From Campylobacter porcelli (GTDB lineage: Bacteria; Campylobacterota; Campylobacteria; Campylobacterales; Campylobacteraceae): a stretch of 64,000 nucleotides of DNA. Position 1 is the first letter of the stretch, and every line of letters starts with the position of its first letter. The position numbers and the translations under genes were made by a program. Below, piece by piece: positions 44,453-52,654 of this stretch. The stretch is from positions 434,001-498,000 of the forward strand of contig NZ_CP018789.1 of NCBI RefSeq assembly GCF_002139855.1. The letters are read 5' to 3'. The notes beneath the pieces are model-generated. The model had not been told where the DNA came from. It saw only the letters and a list, made by a program, of their open reading frames with translations, and ran no database searches.

Positions 44453-44942
44453 GCGTGGCGAAACTAGTTTTACTAGTGAGCCACCCCTTAGAAGGCTTTT
44501 TCAAGGGGATAGGGGTTGTTAAGGGGGAAGGGCAAGGTAGCTTCGCTTTTATGTTTCGTAGTGCCGTCAAACGATAGTTAGTATCGTTCGACTATAGCAC
44601 TACTCATCTGCCAAAAAGCGTCCCCCCCCTTCCCACTTAAAAAGAAAAAGAGTTTCTTTGATATTCCAAATTTTCGCCAAAAACTCCTTCGAGTTTTTTG
44701 TTGCGAAAATTTTGAAAAAGCCTTCTAATGGGTGGCTTACGCCACGGATTTTATAAGGGTAACCCTACTTTGTAGGGGCTTCAGGTGGGTCAAGGGAGCG
44801 GAACTACCTTGTCGCAAAGTGGGGCTTAGCTCCACTGAGAAGTAAAAAATAATATAAAACAACCATTTAGGTTATTTTACTTTTGCGAAAATTTTGAAAA
44901 AGTCTTTTAAGATTGCTGAGCTATGCTTAGTTTTAATAAAAT
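44453..44942. repeat. Nested-palindrome repeat block J
   Basis: The clearest nested unit. Outer arms 44480-44504 and 44712-44736 pair over 25 bases with one mismatch. Inside are the G-run motif (44505-44532) pairing with a C-rich arm near 44622-44638, whose loop holds the CAAACGATA/TATCGTTCG hairpin, and the AAATTTTCGC/GCGAAAATTT double hairpin (44667-44712). Right of the unit come a GTGGC/GCCAC hairpin, a GGGTAACCCT stem, and a partial CAACCATTTAGGTT hairpin. A C8 run at 44622-44629 interrupts the usual arm. Confidence 0.87.
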
Positions 44943-44946
44943 CAAT

Positions 44947-45486
44947 TTAAGCCAATCCAAGCTTGTAAATTAGGCTATCTCGCATTTGGTAATAATCATC
45001 TTTGTTAAGCTTAAAATATATACACTGATTATCTGTGTGGGTGGATTTGAAATTTAGCATTTTAGCCATGCGAATGGCGCGTTTATTTTCTAGTTTGCAA
45101 TATGCTTTGAGCCATTTAAGCCCTAAAATTTCAAATGCCATATCATAGATAGCGCAGTATGCCCCAAGAGTAATCCTAGCCTCATCAAATTGCTTTGGTA
45201 TCACCATAATCTCGCCAGGTATAGCGGTGCGATCTTGCCAATTAATTTGCTGAAAACAAAAATACCCAATAGCCACGCCACCCACAAAAGCCATATAGTA
45301 AAGCGAATTTGGCTGGTTTTGAATGGAGTTAAACCATTTTAATTGCTGCTCTTTTGTGATATGAGTGCCATTTTGGTTTAGCATTACTTTAGATATTTTT
45401 GGGTCATTTCGCCACTGGCGTAAAATCTCTATATCTTTTAGCTCTAATCTTGCGATTTTAACTCCATATCTGATAAATTCACTCAT
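44947..45486 (-). CDS. GNAT-family N-acyltransferase
   Basis: 179 residues, acetyltransferase of the PseH/RimJ-like type. RLELKDIEILRQWRNDPKIS is the usual start, GVAIGYFCFQQINWQD the central strand, and GLKWLKAYCKLENKRAIRMA the final acyl-CoA or acyl-ACP binding part. It is the last gene of an eight-gene operon, overlapping the ACP by 8 nt. Because two ACPs and a ketoacyl synthase are in the same operon, it could transfer an ACP-bound acyl group to an amino sugar or an amino acid; the acceptor is unknown. Confidence 0.8.
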   Translation of the reverse strand: MSEFIRYGVKIARLELKDIEILRQWRNDPKISKVMLNQNGTHITKEQQLKWFNSIQNQPNSLYYMAFVGGVAIGYFCFQQINWQDRTAIPGEIMVIPKQFDEARITLGAYCAIYDMAFEILGLKWLKAYCKLENKRAIRMAKMLNFKSTHTDNQCIYFKLNKDDYYQMRDSLIYKLGLA

Positions 45487-45691
45487 TCATCAAATCCAAT
45501 ATATCGCCAACTACTTTTAACTCTTTAAGCTCATCATAAGTAAGCGTATGGTTATAATCATCAGCTAGCATAACAATAGTGCTAATCTTACCCATAGAAT
45601 CCCACTCGGCTAGTGAATCTAGCGGAGTTTGTGGGGTGATTGGCTCATCGCACTCTATGGTATCTTTGAATTTAGCTATCTTTTTATCCAT
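45479..45691 (-). CDS. Acyl carrier protein (second of the operon)
   Basis: 70-residue ACP. The phosphopantetheine serine is in AEWDSMGKISTIVMLADDYN near residue 31. It is preceded by the ketoacyl synthase (9 nt) and overlaps the acyltransferase downstream. It is not the fatty-acid AcpP: it has EWDSMG rather than the usual DSLD. It probably carries the intermediate made by the neighbouring KAS III and SDR. Confidence 0.85.
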   Translation of the reverse strand: MDKKIAKFKDTIECDEPITPQTPLDSLAEWDSMGKISTIVMLADDYNHTLTYDELKELKVVGDILDLMNE

Positions 45692-45700
45692 CTTAATCCT

Positions 45701-46663
45701 TTATATAGTTATAATCGTCCCGCTCCACGCAAGACCGATACCAAATCCAGCTATTAATACCTTATTTGTAGATTTTATCTTGTTATTTTCAATGGCTCTT
45801 TTTAACGCTATTGGTATGCTAGAAGATGATGTATTGCCTACATTTTCTATATCAAATATAACCTTGGAGTCGTCTAATTTTAAGCTTTTGGCGATGGCTT
45901 TGAGTATCAATAAATTGGCCTGATGAAATATAAAATAGTCAATATCATCTAAATTTAGATTATTTGCTTTTAGGATTTGTCTAACTAAATTTGGAACCTC
46001 CCTAATAGCAAATAGAAATATCTCTGGCCCATTCATGGTAAGGGTATTTGATGTGGTTTGGGCGTTAAATGGATTTGCGTAGCCACCATATTTTTTATAC
46101 ATACTAAAAAACCCGCCCCCATCTGTGCCGCATATGATTTGACCTATTTTATAAGCGTTGCTATCATCGATTATAGTCGCACTTGCTCCATCGCCAAATA
46201 ATATTCTTTGTGCCATATCGCTATTTTCAAACATTTTATAGCACATATCAGCCGTGCATAGCAATACTCTTTTAACGCTTTTAGAGATTATTAAGGATTT
46301 GGCTATTAATAGTCCGTGAGCGTAGCCACTACAAGCTATATTAATCTCCATGGCGTTTGTGCTTTTGGGTAAATTTAGTTTATTATGTAGCTGGTAGATC
46401 GTAGCTGGCTGGAGATAATCAGGCGATTGAGTGCAAAGCAAAAGCATATCTATACTAGCTGAGTCTATATCATACTCATTAATTAAATTTAAAGCCGCCT
46501 TAGCTGCTAGGTCGCTAGTAAGCTCATTTGGGGCGGCTTTGTGGCGATATTTTATCCCTGATTTTTGATAAATTTGCTCACAACTATACTCATCACTTTT
46601 AGCAAGACTAGCAAAGTAGCCATTATCTATAGTCTCATCTGGTAAGTAATAGGCTAGTTTCAT
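45701..46663 (-). CDS. 3-oxoacyl-ACP synthase III (FabH-like), accessory copy
   Basis: 320 residues, thiolase-fold ketoacyl synthase. The Cys-His-Asn triad is intact: NIACSGYAHG, FIFHQANLLI and NVGNTSSSSIP. It condenses an acyl starter with an ACP-bound extender. C. jejuni has a similar accessory FabH in the flagellar modification region. I chose the ATG at 46663, which overlaps the SDR stop (ATGA), over the GTG four codons earlier. A G8 tract in the SDR gene lies 28 nt upstream, so slippage there would break the coupling. Confidence 0.88.
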   Translation of the reverse strand: MKLAYYLPDETIDNGYFASLAKSDEYSCEQIYQKSGIKYRHKAAPNELTSDLAAKAALNLINEYDIDSASIDMLLLCTQSPDYLQPATIYQLHNKLNLPKSTNAMEINIACSGYAHGLLIAKSLIISKSVKRVLLCTADMCYKMFENSDMAQRILFGDGASATIIDDSNAYKIGQIICGTDGGGFFSMYKKYGGYANPFNAQTTSNTLTMNGPEIFLFAIREVPNLVRQILKANNLNLDDIDYFIFHQANLLILKAIAKSLKLDDSKVIFDIENVGNTSSSSIPIALKRAIENNKIKSTNKVLIAGFGIGLAWSGTIITI

Positions 46664-47436
46664 GCTATTTTCCACTTAAATTTCATCATACCCCCCCCAG
46701 AGCTGATTTTGATACACTCTGCGGTGATTTTGCTAGATTGAGAACTTAGCAAAAATAGTACCGATTTGGCTACATCGCTAGGCTCTATTAAGCCAAGTGG
46801 CATTATCTCATTTAGCTTTGATTTGTGGGCTTCTTGGGATATGAAGTTATTTACAAAATCATCATACATAGGGGTATTTACATATAGTGGTGCGACGGCG
46901 TTGATCCTTACTCCTTTTTTGGCGTATTCTTTGGCTAGGCTTGATACGGCTGAGTTTAGGGCTGCCTTACTAGCTCCATATAGACTAAGTCCAGGCTCAG
47001 CGCCAAAAGCTGCCATAGAGCTAATGGCTACAATGCTAGTATCATTTTTGACATATCTATTATGCTTTAATGTAGCCTTAGCTAGAGCGAAAAATGTTAG
47101 TAAATTTATATTGATTAACTCGCTCATCTTATCTAAATTTAGATCACGAAGTAGCATTGGGCTTAGCACGCCAGCACTATGGATAAAGCCATTTAATTTA
47201 AATTTATCAGCAAATTTCGCCACTGCTAGCTCAATGCTATCAAGCTTGTTTGAGTCAAATATCGCTATATCGTGGTTATTTGGAGAGTTTAGCTCATCTC
47301 TTAGCTTATTTAAAGAGTTTAAATTTCTACCAAGAAGTAGCAATCTAGCGCCACTTTTGGCAAGCTCTTTGGCTACGCATTTGCCTATGCCTGATGTGGC
47401 TCCGGTGATTATATAAGTTTTATTTTCAAACTCCAT
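46660..47436 (-). CDS. Short-chain dehydrogenase/reductase (FabG-like)
   Basis: 258 residues, NAD(P)-dependent. The Rossmann motif TGATSGIGKCVAKEL is at the start, the catalytic serine is in AISSMAAFG, and YGASKAALN holds Tyr and Lys. It is probably the ketoreductase partner of the adjacent KAS III. The C-terminus reads SSGGGMMKFKWKIA, where GGG is coded by a G8 run (46691-46698). The start lies inside the 3' end of the phosphatidyltransferase gene next to a second G8 run (47440-47447). Confidence 0.88.
   Translation of the reverse strand: MEFENKTYIITGATSGIGKCVAKELAKSGARLLLLGRNLNSLNKLRDELNSPNNHDIAIFDSNKLDSIELAVAKFADKFKLNGFIHSAGVLSPMLLRDLNLDKMSELININLLTFFALAKATLKHNRYVKNDTSIVAISSMAAFGAEPGLSLYGASKAALNSAVSSLAKEYAKKGVRINAVAPLYVNTPMYDDFVNNFISQEAHKSKLNEIMPLGLIEPSDVAKSVLFLLSSQSSKITAECIKISSGGGMMKFKWKIA
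46691..46698 (-). repeat. G8 tract at the SDR-KAS III junction
   Basis: Eight G on the coding strand, inside the last codons of the SDR gene. With eight G the SDR stop overlaps the KAS III start. With seven or nine the SDR would stop upstream of it, changing both the C-terminus and translational coupling. Confidence 0.75.
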
Positions 47437-48116
47437 TTACCCCCCCCATTTAATTTTATATTATAGTATAGCTCGGTACTACGATAGATCAAATCTATCA
47501 AATATATCGTCCCAAGAGCGTAAAAACATAGCTCAAATTTCAAACTAAAAATCGCAATAGATAGCACTATAGCAAGAAGGCTTACATCAATTCCAAGTAA
47601 AATTCCACGCTCTAAAAGATATTTTTTAAGCCCAAATCTATAAATTTTATTTAATTTTTTTAATCTTTTATGGATAAAATGCTTACAAAATTGCTGATGA
47701 AATAGCAAGGTAGAGATGATAAAAATAGTGCAAAATATACTAACATCATAAAGATAACTAGCTAAGATAATAAGCCCAAACCACGCTATATAATCGCAGG
47801 TATAATCAAGAAAATGGCCTAATTTTGTGCTTTGATTTTTAAGGCGAGATAGCATTCCATCGGTATGATCTGATATGCTATAGATTAAAAATAAAATTCC
47901 GCTTAAAACATTATGCCCTAGATAGAGCAGAATAAATGAGCCAATAATACAAAATCCACCAAAAATTGTGATTTGGTTTGGTGTGATATTTGTTTTTGCA
48001 AGTGGCAATAAGATAAATTTTTGGACTATTAAAACTCTCCAAATATACTCTGTTATATAATATGTCGATTTGGATTCTAGGCGGTCAGATTTTTTGAGTT
48101 TTTCATCTAATTTCAT
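47409..48116 (-). CDS. CDP-alcohol phosphatidyltransferase-family membrane enzyme
   Basis: 235 residues with several membrane helices. The CDP-alcohol phosphotransferase motif is visible as SDHTDGMLSRLKNQSTKLGH then FLDYTCDY, with the acidic residues in place (D-x2-DG-x2-SR..G-x3-D-x3-D; Ser replaces the usual Ala before Arg). These enzymes displace CMP from a CDP-linked alcohol, usually CDP-diacylglycerol, to make a phospholipid. The acceptor is not predictable. Its last codons (NGGGKWSLKIKLI) include a G8 tract and overlap the SDR start by 28 nt. Confidence 0.85.
   Translation of the reverse strand: MKLDEKLKKSDRLESKSTYYITEYIWRVLIVQKFILLPLAKTNITPNQITIFGGFCIIGSFILLYLGHNVLSGILFLIYSISDHTDGMLSRLKNQSTKLGHFLDYTCDYIAWFGLIILASYLYDVSIFCTIFIISTLLFHQQFCKHFIHKRLKKLNKIYRFGLKKYLLERGILLGIDVSLLAIVLSIAIFSLKFELCFYALGTIYLIDLIYRSTELYYNIKLNGGGKWSLKIKLI
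47440..47447 (-). repeat. G8 tract at the phosphatidyltransferase-SDR junction
   Basis: Eight G on the coding strand, coding GGG near the end of the phosphatidyltransferase and only four bases before the SDR start codon. It thus also sits in the SDR ribosome-binding region. Nine G would stop the upstream gene at TAA just before the SDR ATG; seven would stop it a few codons later. Confidence 0.75.
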
Positions 48117-48838
48117 ACTTCAACCTGTAAAAATTCGCCCCAAATTTTCGCTATTTCTTCATAGGTTCTATTAATATCAGATATGAATTCATCGCTATTC
48201 CACGCTCGTCTAAGAACCATAGCCATCTCTATTTGGCTCCAAAATTTAGCCACTTTATTGCTTGGAATTTCATCTATGATATATGTGCCAAATTTGGCTT
48301 TTATGTAGTTTTGTAGGTATTCAACTACTATTTGAGCGACTTTAAATATAAATATATAATTTGGGTTTTTTAAAAGCTCTTTTAAATTCGATTTTAGCAT
48401 ATTTTCTATATTTTGTTTTTGTGTTTTGATAAGGGTGCATGGATGAGTATCATCAGCAAAAAATATATCAAAAATCGTCCCATTAAAAAAGCCCAAAATC
48501 TCGCCCTTAGCGTTGATTTTAGGTAAAATCGGATATAGCTTACAAATCAATGGGCGATTTTGGTGTGGATGACAAAGCCCCTTTTTATCACAATGTAGCC
48601 AATGTATAGTGAAGGTTTGACCGCCTTTGAGTTTGAATTTCTCACTCTTTTTAGCTACTTCCATACCATCGATGCCACCTGATTTTAGATACTCCTTATA
48701 CTCGATATCAAAAAGTGGTAGAGCGATGAAATTTGAGCGAATTAGCTTGAAATGTGGATTGGCAAATCCAGCACAGCAGTATCCAGCGCAACTCTCATAG
48801 CATTTTGGGGAGTAGATATATTCTTGATTGTAATTCAT
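48113..48838 (-). CDS. YkgJ-like cysteine-cluster protein
   Basis: 241 residues. An N-terminal cluster (YSPKCYESCAGYCCAGFANP) and a second (HWLHCDKKGLCHPHQNRPLI then CKLYPILP) give the C-x3-C-x3-CC ... C-x5-C ... R-P-x-x-C pattern of the zinc/iron-chelating CxxCxxCC (YkgJ) family. Members include the flagellin lysine methylase FliB, but this protein is shorter and not a clear FliB. The rest is helical with no second domain recognised. It overlaps the next gene by 4 nt. A metal or iron-sulfur enzyme role in the operon is inferred. Confidence 0.75.
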   Translation of the reverse strand: MNYNQEYIYSPKCYESCAGYCCAGFANPHFKLIRSNFIALPLFDIEYKEYLKSGGIDGMEVAKKSEKFKLKGGQTFTIHWLHCDKKGLCHPHQNRPLICKLYPILPKINAKGEILGFFNGTIFDIFFADDTHPCTLIKTQKQNIENMLKSNLKELLKNPNYIFIFKVAQIVVEYLQNYIKAKFGTYIIDEIPSNKVAKFWSQIEMAMVLRRAWNSDEFISDINRTYEEIAKIWGEFLQVEV

Positions 48839-49066
48839 TTAAATTCCATAAGCTAATTTAATCATATTATCCAAAGCGGCTATGCTTTGGAAATTTTCAG
48901 CACTTAGGAATTTGGCGTCTAAATCCTTGCCATATCTAGCTTGCATAGCCCCAACAAGTGCGATGATATCGACGCTATCGATAGCTCCACTATCAAGTAA
49001 ATTTAAATTTATATCGCTTATATCACCTCTGCCTATCTCGTTTAATAGGATTTTTGCTTCACTCAT
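48839..49066 (-). CDS. Acyl/peptidyl carrier protein (first of the operon)
   Basis: 75-residue carrier protein. The serine for the phosphopantetheine arm is in LLDSGAIDSVDIIALVGAMQ near residue 31. It overlaps the adenylation gene by 8 nt, so it is the likely acceptor of the amino acid that enzyme activates. It lies directly before the YkgJ-like gene with no gap. Confidence 0.86.
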   Translation of the reverse strand: MSEAKILLNEIGRGDISDINLNLLDSGAIDSVDIIALVGAMQARYGKDLDAKFLSAENFQSIAALDNMIKLAYGI

Positions 49067-50525
49067 TTTTTAGCGCCTCTTTATCTATTTTGCCATTTTG
49101 GTTTAGCTTGAAATTTGATTTATGGATGAATTTTCGTGGGATCATATACTCTGGGAGTTTGGATTTTAAAAACTCTTTTAAATTCTCAATCTCATCTTGG
49201 CTTTCGTAAAATGCGATGATTTGAGAATTTTTAAATATACAGGCAACTCTATGGATATCTGTGTGTGAGCTTAGAGCCACTTCTATCTCGCCAAGCTCGA
49301 TTCTAAATCCATTAAGCTTAATCTGAGAATCACGCCTACCATAGTAAAGCAAGTTGCCATTGTCATCATATGCGGCTATATCGCCTGTTTTGTAGATAGC
49401 TTCACTATATGATTTTTGGAGTGGATTTTGTATGAATACTTGGGCTGTTTTATCTGGGTCATTGTAGTATCCGCTAGATAGCCCGCACCCTCTGATATAT
49501 ATCTCGCCTTTTAAATTTGGCTTTGTTATGAGATTCATATTTTCATCAAATATTAAAAGTTGGGTATTGCTAAAAGCTTTGCCAATAGGCAAGATCTCAT
49601 CATCTCTAAACTCCCTATCTACCATATAATACGAACTAGCTAAAGTCGTCTCAGTAGGGCCATACATATTGTAAAATTTGGCATTTGGTAGTGATTTGAT
49701 CCAGTAATTTAGCTGTTTTGTAGGCATAGTCTCACCACATGCTATAACCATTTTAAGGTTGAGATTTGCTCCATTTAAGGCATTTGAATTAGCAAAATAT
49801 ACTAGCACGCTTGGCACCCAAAGTATGGTAGTAACGCTATTGGTGCGTAGATACTCAACCACCTTAAGCGGAAAGGCAAAGATAGAGCTTGGCAAAATAT
49901 GAGTAGTAGAGCGCGTAAATATACTTACATATATATCAAAGACACTTAGGTCAAAATAAAATGGAGCTTGATTGGCAATGATATGGCTATTATCTATTTT
50001 TAAGTCATTAGAAGATGCGATAATAAAATCCATTAGGCTTTTATGGCTGATACTTACACCTTTTGGCTCACCTGTGCTACCGCTAGTAAATAGCACATAG
50101 GCTAGATCTGTATCTAAAATATGGATATTTTGTAAGAGATTATAATCAATCTTAGAGCTATCTAAATCATCTATAGATATGGTTGGTATATTTAAGCTTA
50201 ATGCTTTAGAGGTGATGAGTAGGGCGGGATTTAATTTTTTAACTATCTTTTCTACCCTTTGAAGTGGCATATTTTCATCTATAATTGTGTAGAAATTCCC
50301 GCTTTTTAACACGCCAAAAAAGCTGATAATAGCCTTAATACCCTTTGGTAAGATTATCAAAATAGGCGATTTATTGATATTTAAATTTACTATTTTGGTA
50401 GCTAGAGCGCTGCTAAGCTCATCAAGCTTAGAGTAGGTAATGGATCCATTAGGCTCTACGAATGCGACCTTTTGCGGTGAGTTATATGCGCTTTGGCTAA
50501 GTAGCTTGTGGGCTAAATTTAGCAT
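49059..50525 (-). CDS. Amino-acid adenylation enzyme (DltA/NRPS A-domain-like)
   Basis: 488 residues, stand-alone ANL-family ligase. Core motifs in order: LFTSGSTGEPKGVS near 146 (ATP loop), FYFDLSVFDIYVSI near 190, NMYGPTETTLAS near 290, YKTGDIAAYDDNGNLLYYGR near 395 and NQNGKIDKEALK at the end. The Asp in FDLSVFD is the residue that holds the amino group of amino-acid substrates in DltA and NRPS domains, so an amino acid rather than a fatty acid is likely. It loads the downstream carrier. It is first in the operon; a G9 run lies 26 nt upstream of the start. Confidence 0.86.
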   Translation of the reverse strand: MLNLAHKLLSQSAYNSPQKVAFVEPNGSITYSKLDELSSALATKIVNLNINKSPILIILPKGIKAIISFFGVLKSGNFYTIIDENMPLQRVEKIVKKLNPALLITSKALSLNIPTISIDDLDSSKIDYNLLQNIHILDTDLAYVLFTSGSTGEPKGVSISHKSLMDFIIASSNDLKIDNSHIIANQAPFYFDLSVFDIYVSIFTRSTTHILPSSIFAFPLKVVEYLRTNSVTTILWVPSVLVYFANSNALNGANLNLKMVIACGETMPTKQLNYWIKSLPNAKFYNMYGPTETTLASSYYMVDREFRDDEILPIGKAFSNTQLLIFDENMNLITKPNLKGEIYIRGCGLSSGYYNDPDKTAQVFIQNPLQKSYSEAIYKTGDIAAYDDNGNLLYYGRRDSQIKLNGFRIELGEIEVALSSHTDIHRVACIFKNSQIIAFYESQDEIENLKEFLKSKLPEYMIPRKFIHKSNFKLNQNGKIDKEALKNE

Positions 50526-50551
50526 ATTTTCCCTTTATAATTTAGCAAATA

Positions 50552-50560
50552 GGGGGGGGG
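50552..50560. repeat. G9 tract in the leader of the acyl/aminoacyl operon
   Basis: Nine G on the plus strand (C on the operon strand), 26 nt before the adenylation-gene ATG and about 70 nt from the rpoD stop. It is not in an open frame with that gene, so any effect would be on transcription or translation initiation. Confidence 0.8.
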
Positions 50561-50630
50561 TAGAGCCTTTGATTTTAAATCTATAGCAAGAAAAATTACC
50601 GAATTCAAACTGTTTTAACCCACGCAAAAT

Positions 50631-52490
50631 TTATCCCTCTATATAATTTTTTAGTTTGCGACCAACTTTTGGGTGCTTTAGCTTTTTAATCGCTGAGCTC
50701 TCAATCTGCCTTACACGCTCTCTAGTTACATTTAACTCTTTGCCTATCTCTTCAAGAGTTCTATCACTCTCATCTTCAAGCAGGCCAAAACGCATTCTAA
50801 TTACCGCTTTTTCTCTATCATTTAGCTGATCTAAAACTTCATCTATTTGCTCTTTTAAATCCGCTTTTAGGATCTGCTCCATCGGGCTTAGAGAGCTTTT
50901 ATCCTCTACGAAATCTCCATATTTTCCATCATCTTCGCTACCTATTGGGGCTTCTAGGCTTATTGGCTCTTTTGTGATTTTGATTACTTGTTTGACCTTA
51001 TCTATGCTTAGTCCAACCTCTTTTGCGATGATTGATACATCTGGCTCTTTGCCTTCTTCTTGGATATATTTTCTATTTATTTTATTAATGCGATTTATAG
51101 TCTCAATCATATGGATTGGAATTCTAATAGTGCGAGCTTGATCGGCAATGGCTCTGCTAATGGCTTGTCGTATCCACCAAGTAGCATATGTGGAGAATTT
51201 AAATCCCTTTTTATACTCAAATTTATCCACAGCCTTCATAAGACCTATATTGCCTTCTTGGATAAGGTCTAGAAATGGCAATCCACGATTGGTATATTTC
51301 TTAGCGATACTTACAACTAAACGCAAATTTGATTTAGCCATTTTAGCCTTGGCATCATCGCTTATATTTTTGCCTTTTTTTATTTGATCTAAGATATTTT
51401 TAAGATCTTTTGGATCTAGATTAAATCCAGTTTTGCTTGCTTCTTTGGTTTGAAATAGCTTTTTAATCTCCATATATGTAGAAACCATCGTAGCTTCTGG
51501 AACTCTAGATATTATATCTTCTTTGCTTAATTTGGTTATATCTTTTAGGATTTGTTGGTGGTTTTTTCTTAATTCAGCACTAAACATAGGTAGTCTATAC
51601 TCAAGCCTTTTAAGCTCTTTATCAAAGTCTACATCGCTCTTAAGTGCTGTTTCAATAGACTTTACAATCTCGTTTATAAGCTTACTTGTAGGGCCTAAAT
51701 CCATTAGTTTATCTTTTAAAACTTTTTTCTTAAATGTTAAATTTAATTTAGATAATAAATCAGCTTCATTCTCCACAGAGATATTCTGTTTTGAAGCGAT
51801 TTTTAGCCAATCTTTTTTGGCTTTTTCTAATGCTTTAAAGCTCTCAATTACCTTCTCAGCTCTCTTATCAAGTTTTTTAGGCTGTTTTTTGCTATCTTCG
51901 ATCTCTTCATCTTCATTGTAGCTCTCTTCGATATCCTCTTCTTCTTCGTTATCCTCTTCATCAAAGCTCTTAAATAGCTCTTTTACACGACGCTCTCTAT
52001 TGATTAATGGCTCTTTATAATCTAATATAAAATCTATCAGATATGGCACAGAGCAAAATGCGTCAATTATAATATCCTCGCCAAGCTCGATTTTTTTGCT
52101 AATTTCAATCTCTTCTTCTTTGCTTAAAAGCGGAATTTGACCCATTTCACGCAGATACATACGAACAGGACTATCTGAGCGACTCCACTCTAGCAAATCT
52201 GTTTCGCTACTTAGGTCAAATTCATCTTCTAAATTTGCGTCAGATGATTTTTGTTGGTCTGAAGTAGATGATCTTTTTGCTTCTTGGATTGTTTTTTGTT
52301 TGGCAGCTTCAACGGCACTTGTGAGCTGAATTTTGTGTAGCTCGGCTATAGATTCTATCTTTTTAATCATTCCAGCAGTAGGAGCTTTGTCAAATAGCCT
52401 AACTAGCTGCTCGAAAGTCACATAGCTCTTAGCATTTTCTCTAAATAACTCCTCAATTTGTGTAAATATCTCTTTGGCCGTACTCATCAA
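50631..52490 (-). CDS. rpoD: Primary sigma factor RpoD (sigma70)
   Basis: 619 residues. Region 1.1 is at the N-terminus, region 1.2 reads [20 protein letters not shown], and a long acidic non-conserved insert (about 190-215, runs of Glu and Asp) follows. Region 2 is [20 protein letters not shown] then [20 protein letters not shown]. Region 4.2 is [20 protein letters not shown]. Directs transcription of housekeeping genes. It lies between the poly-G operon and the prp cluster and seems to have its own unit. Confidence 0.97.
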   Translation of the reverse strand: MMSTAKEIFTQIEELFRENAKSYVTFEQLVRLFDKAPTAGMIKKIESIAELHKIQLTSAVEAAKQKTIQEAKRSSTSDQQKSSDANLEDEFDLSSETDLLEWSRSDSPVRMYLREMGQIPLLSKEEEIEISKKIELGEDIIIDAFCSVPYLIDFILDYKEPLINRERRVKELFKSFDEEDNEEEEDIEESYNEDEEIEDSKKQPKKLDKRAEKVIESFKALEKAKKDWLKIASKQNISVENEADLLSKLNLTFKKKVLKDKLMDLGPTSKLINEIVKSIETALKSDVDFDKELKRLEYRLPMFSAELRKNHQQILKDITKLSKEDIISRVPEATMVSTYMEIKKLFQTKEASKTGFNLDPKDLKNILDQIKKGKNISDDAKAKMAKSNLRLVVSIAKKYTNRGLPFLDLIQEGNIGLMKAVDKFEYKKGFKFSTYATWWIRQAISRAIADQARTIRIPIHMIETINRINKINRKYIQEEGKEPDVSIIAKEVGLSIDKVKQVIKITKEPISLEAPIGSEDDGKYGDFVEDKSSLSPMEQILKADLKEQIDEVLDQLNDREKAVIRMRFGLLEDESDRTLEEIGKELNVTRERVRQIESSAIKKLKHPKVGRKLKNYIEG

Positions 52491-52627
52491 AATATCCTTT
52501 GTATAAGCAAAATAAAGTTAGGGATTATACCCAAAAATTGATTAAATAAATTTAAAATTATAAGTTTTATTTTTGACTAGATTTTGTTTTTAAGTGTAAA
52601 AATGGTATTTAAATGAGTAAATATTAA

Positions 52628-52648
52628 GCCTGGGATCGCTCCCAAGCT
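52628..52648 (-). terminator. Terminator-like hairpin after prpD
   Basis: Stem GCTTGGGA/TCCCAGGC around a GCGA tetraloop, starting 6 nt after the prpD stop (minus strand). Only a weak T-rich tail follows. Confidence 0.65.
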
Positions 52649-52654
52649 TTTAAG

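Noticed and set aside
44622-44629. C8 run in block J as a phase-variable switch
   Set aside because: It lies in a repeat arm, not in or before a gene, so no switching target is visible.
4099-44942. CRISPR array
   Set aside because: The repeats are irregularly spaced palindromes of several kinds in both orientations, without constant spacers or cas genes.
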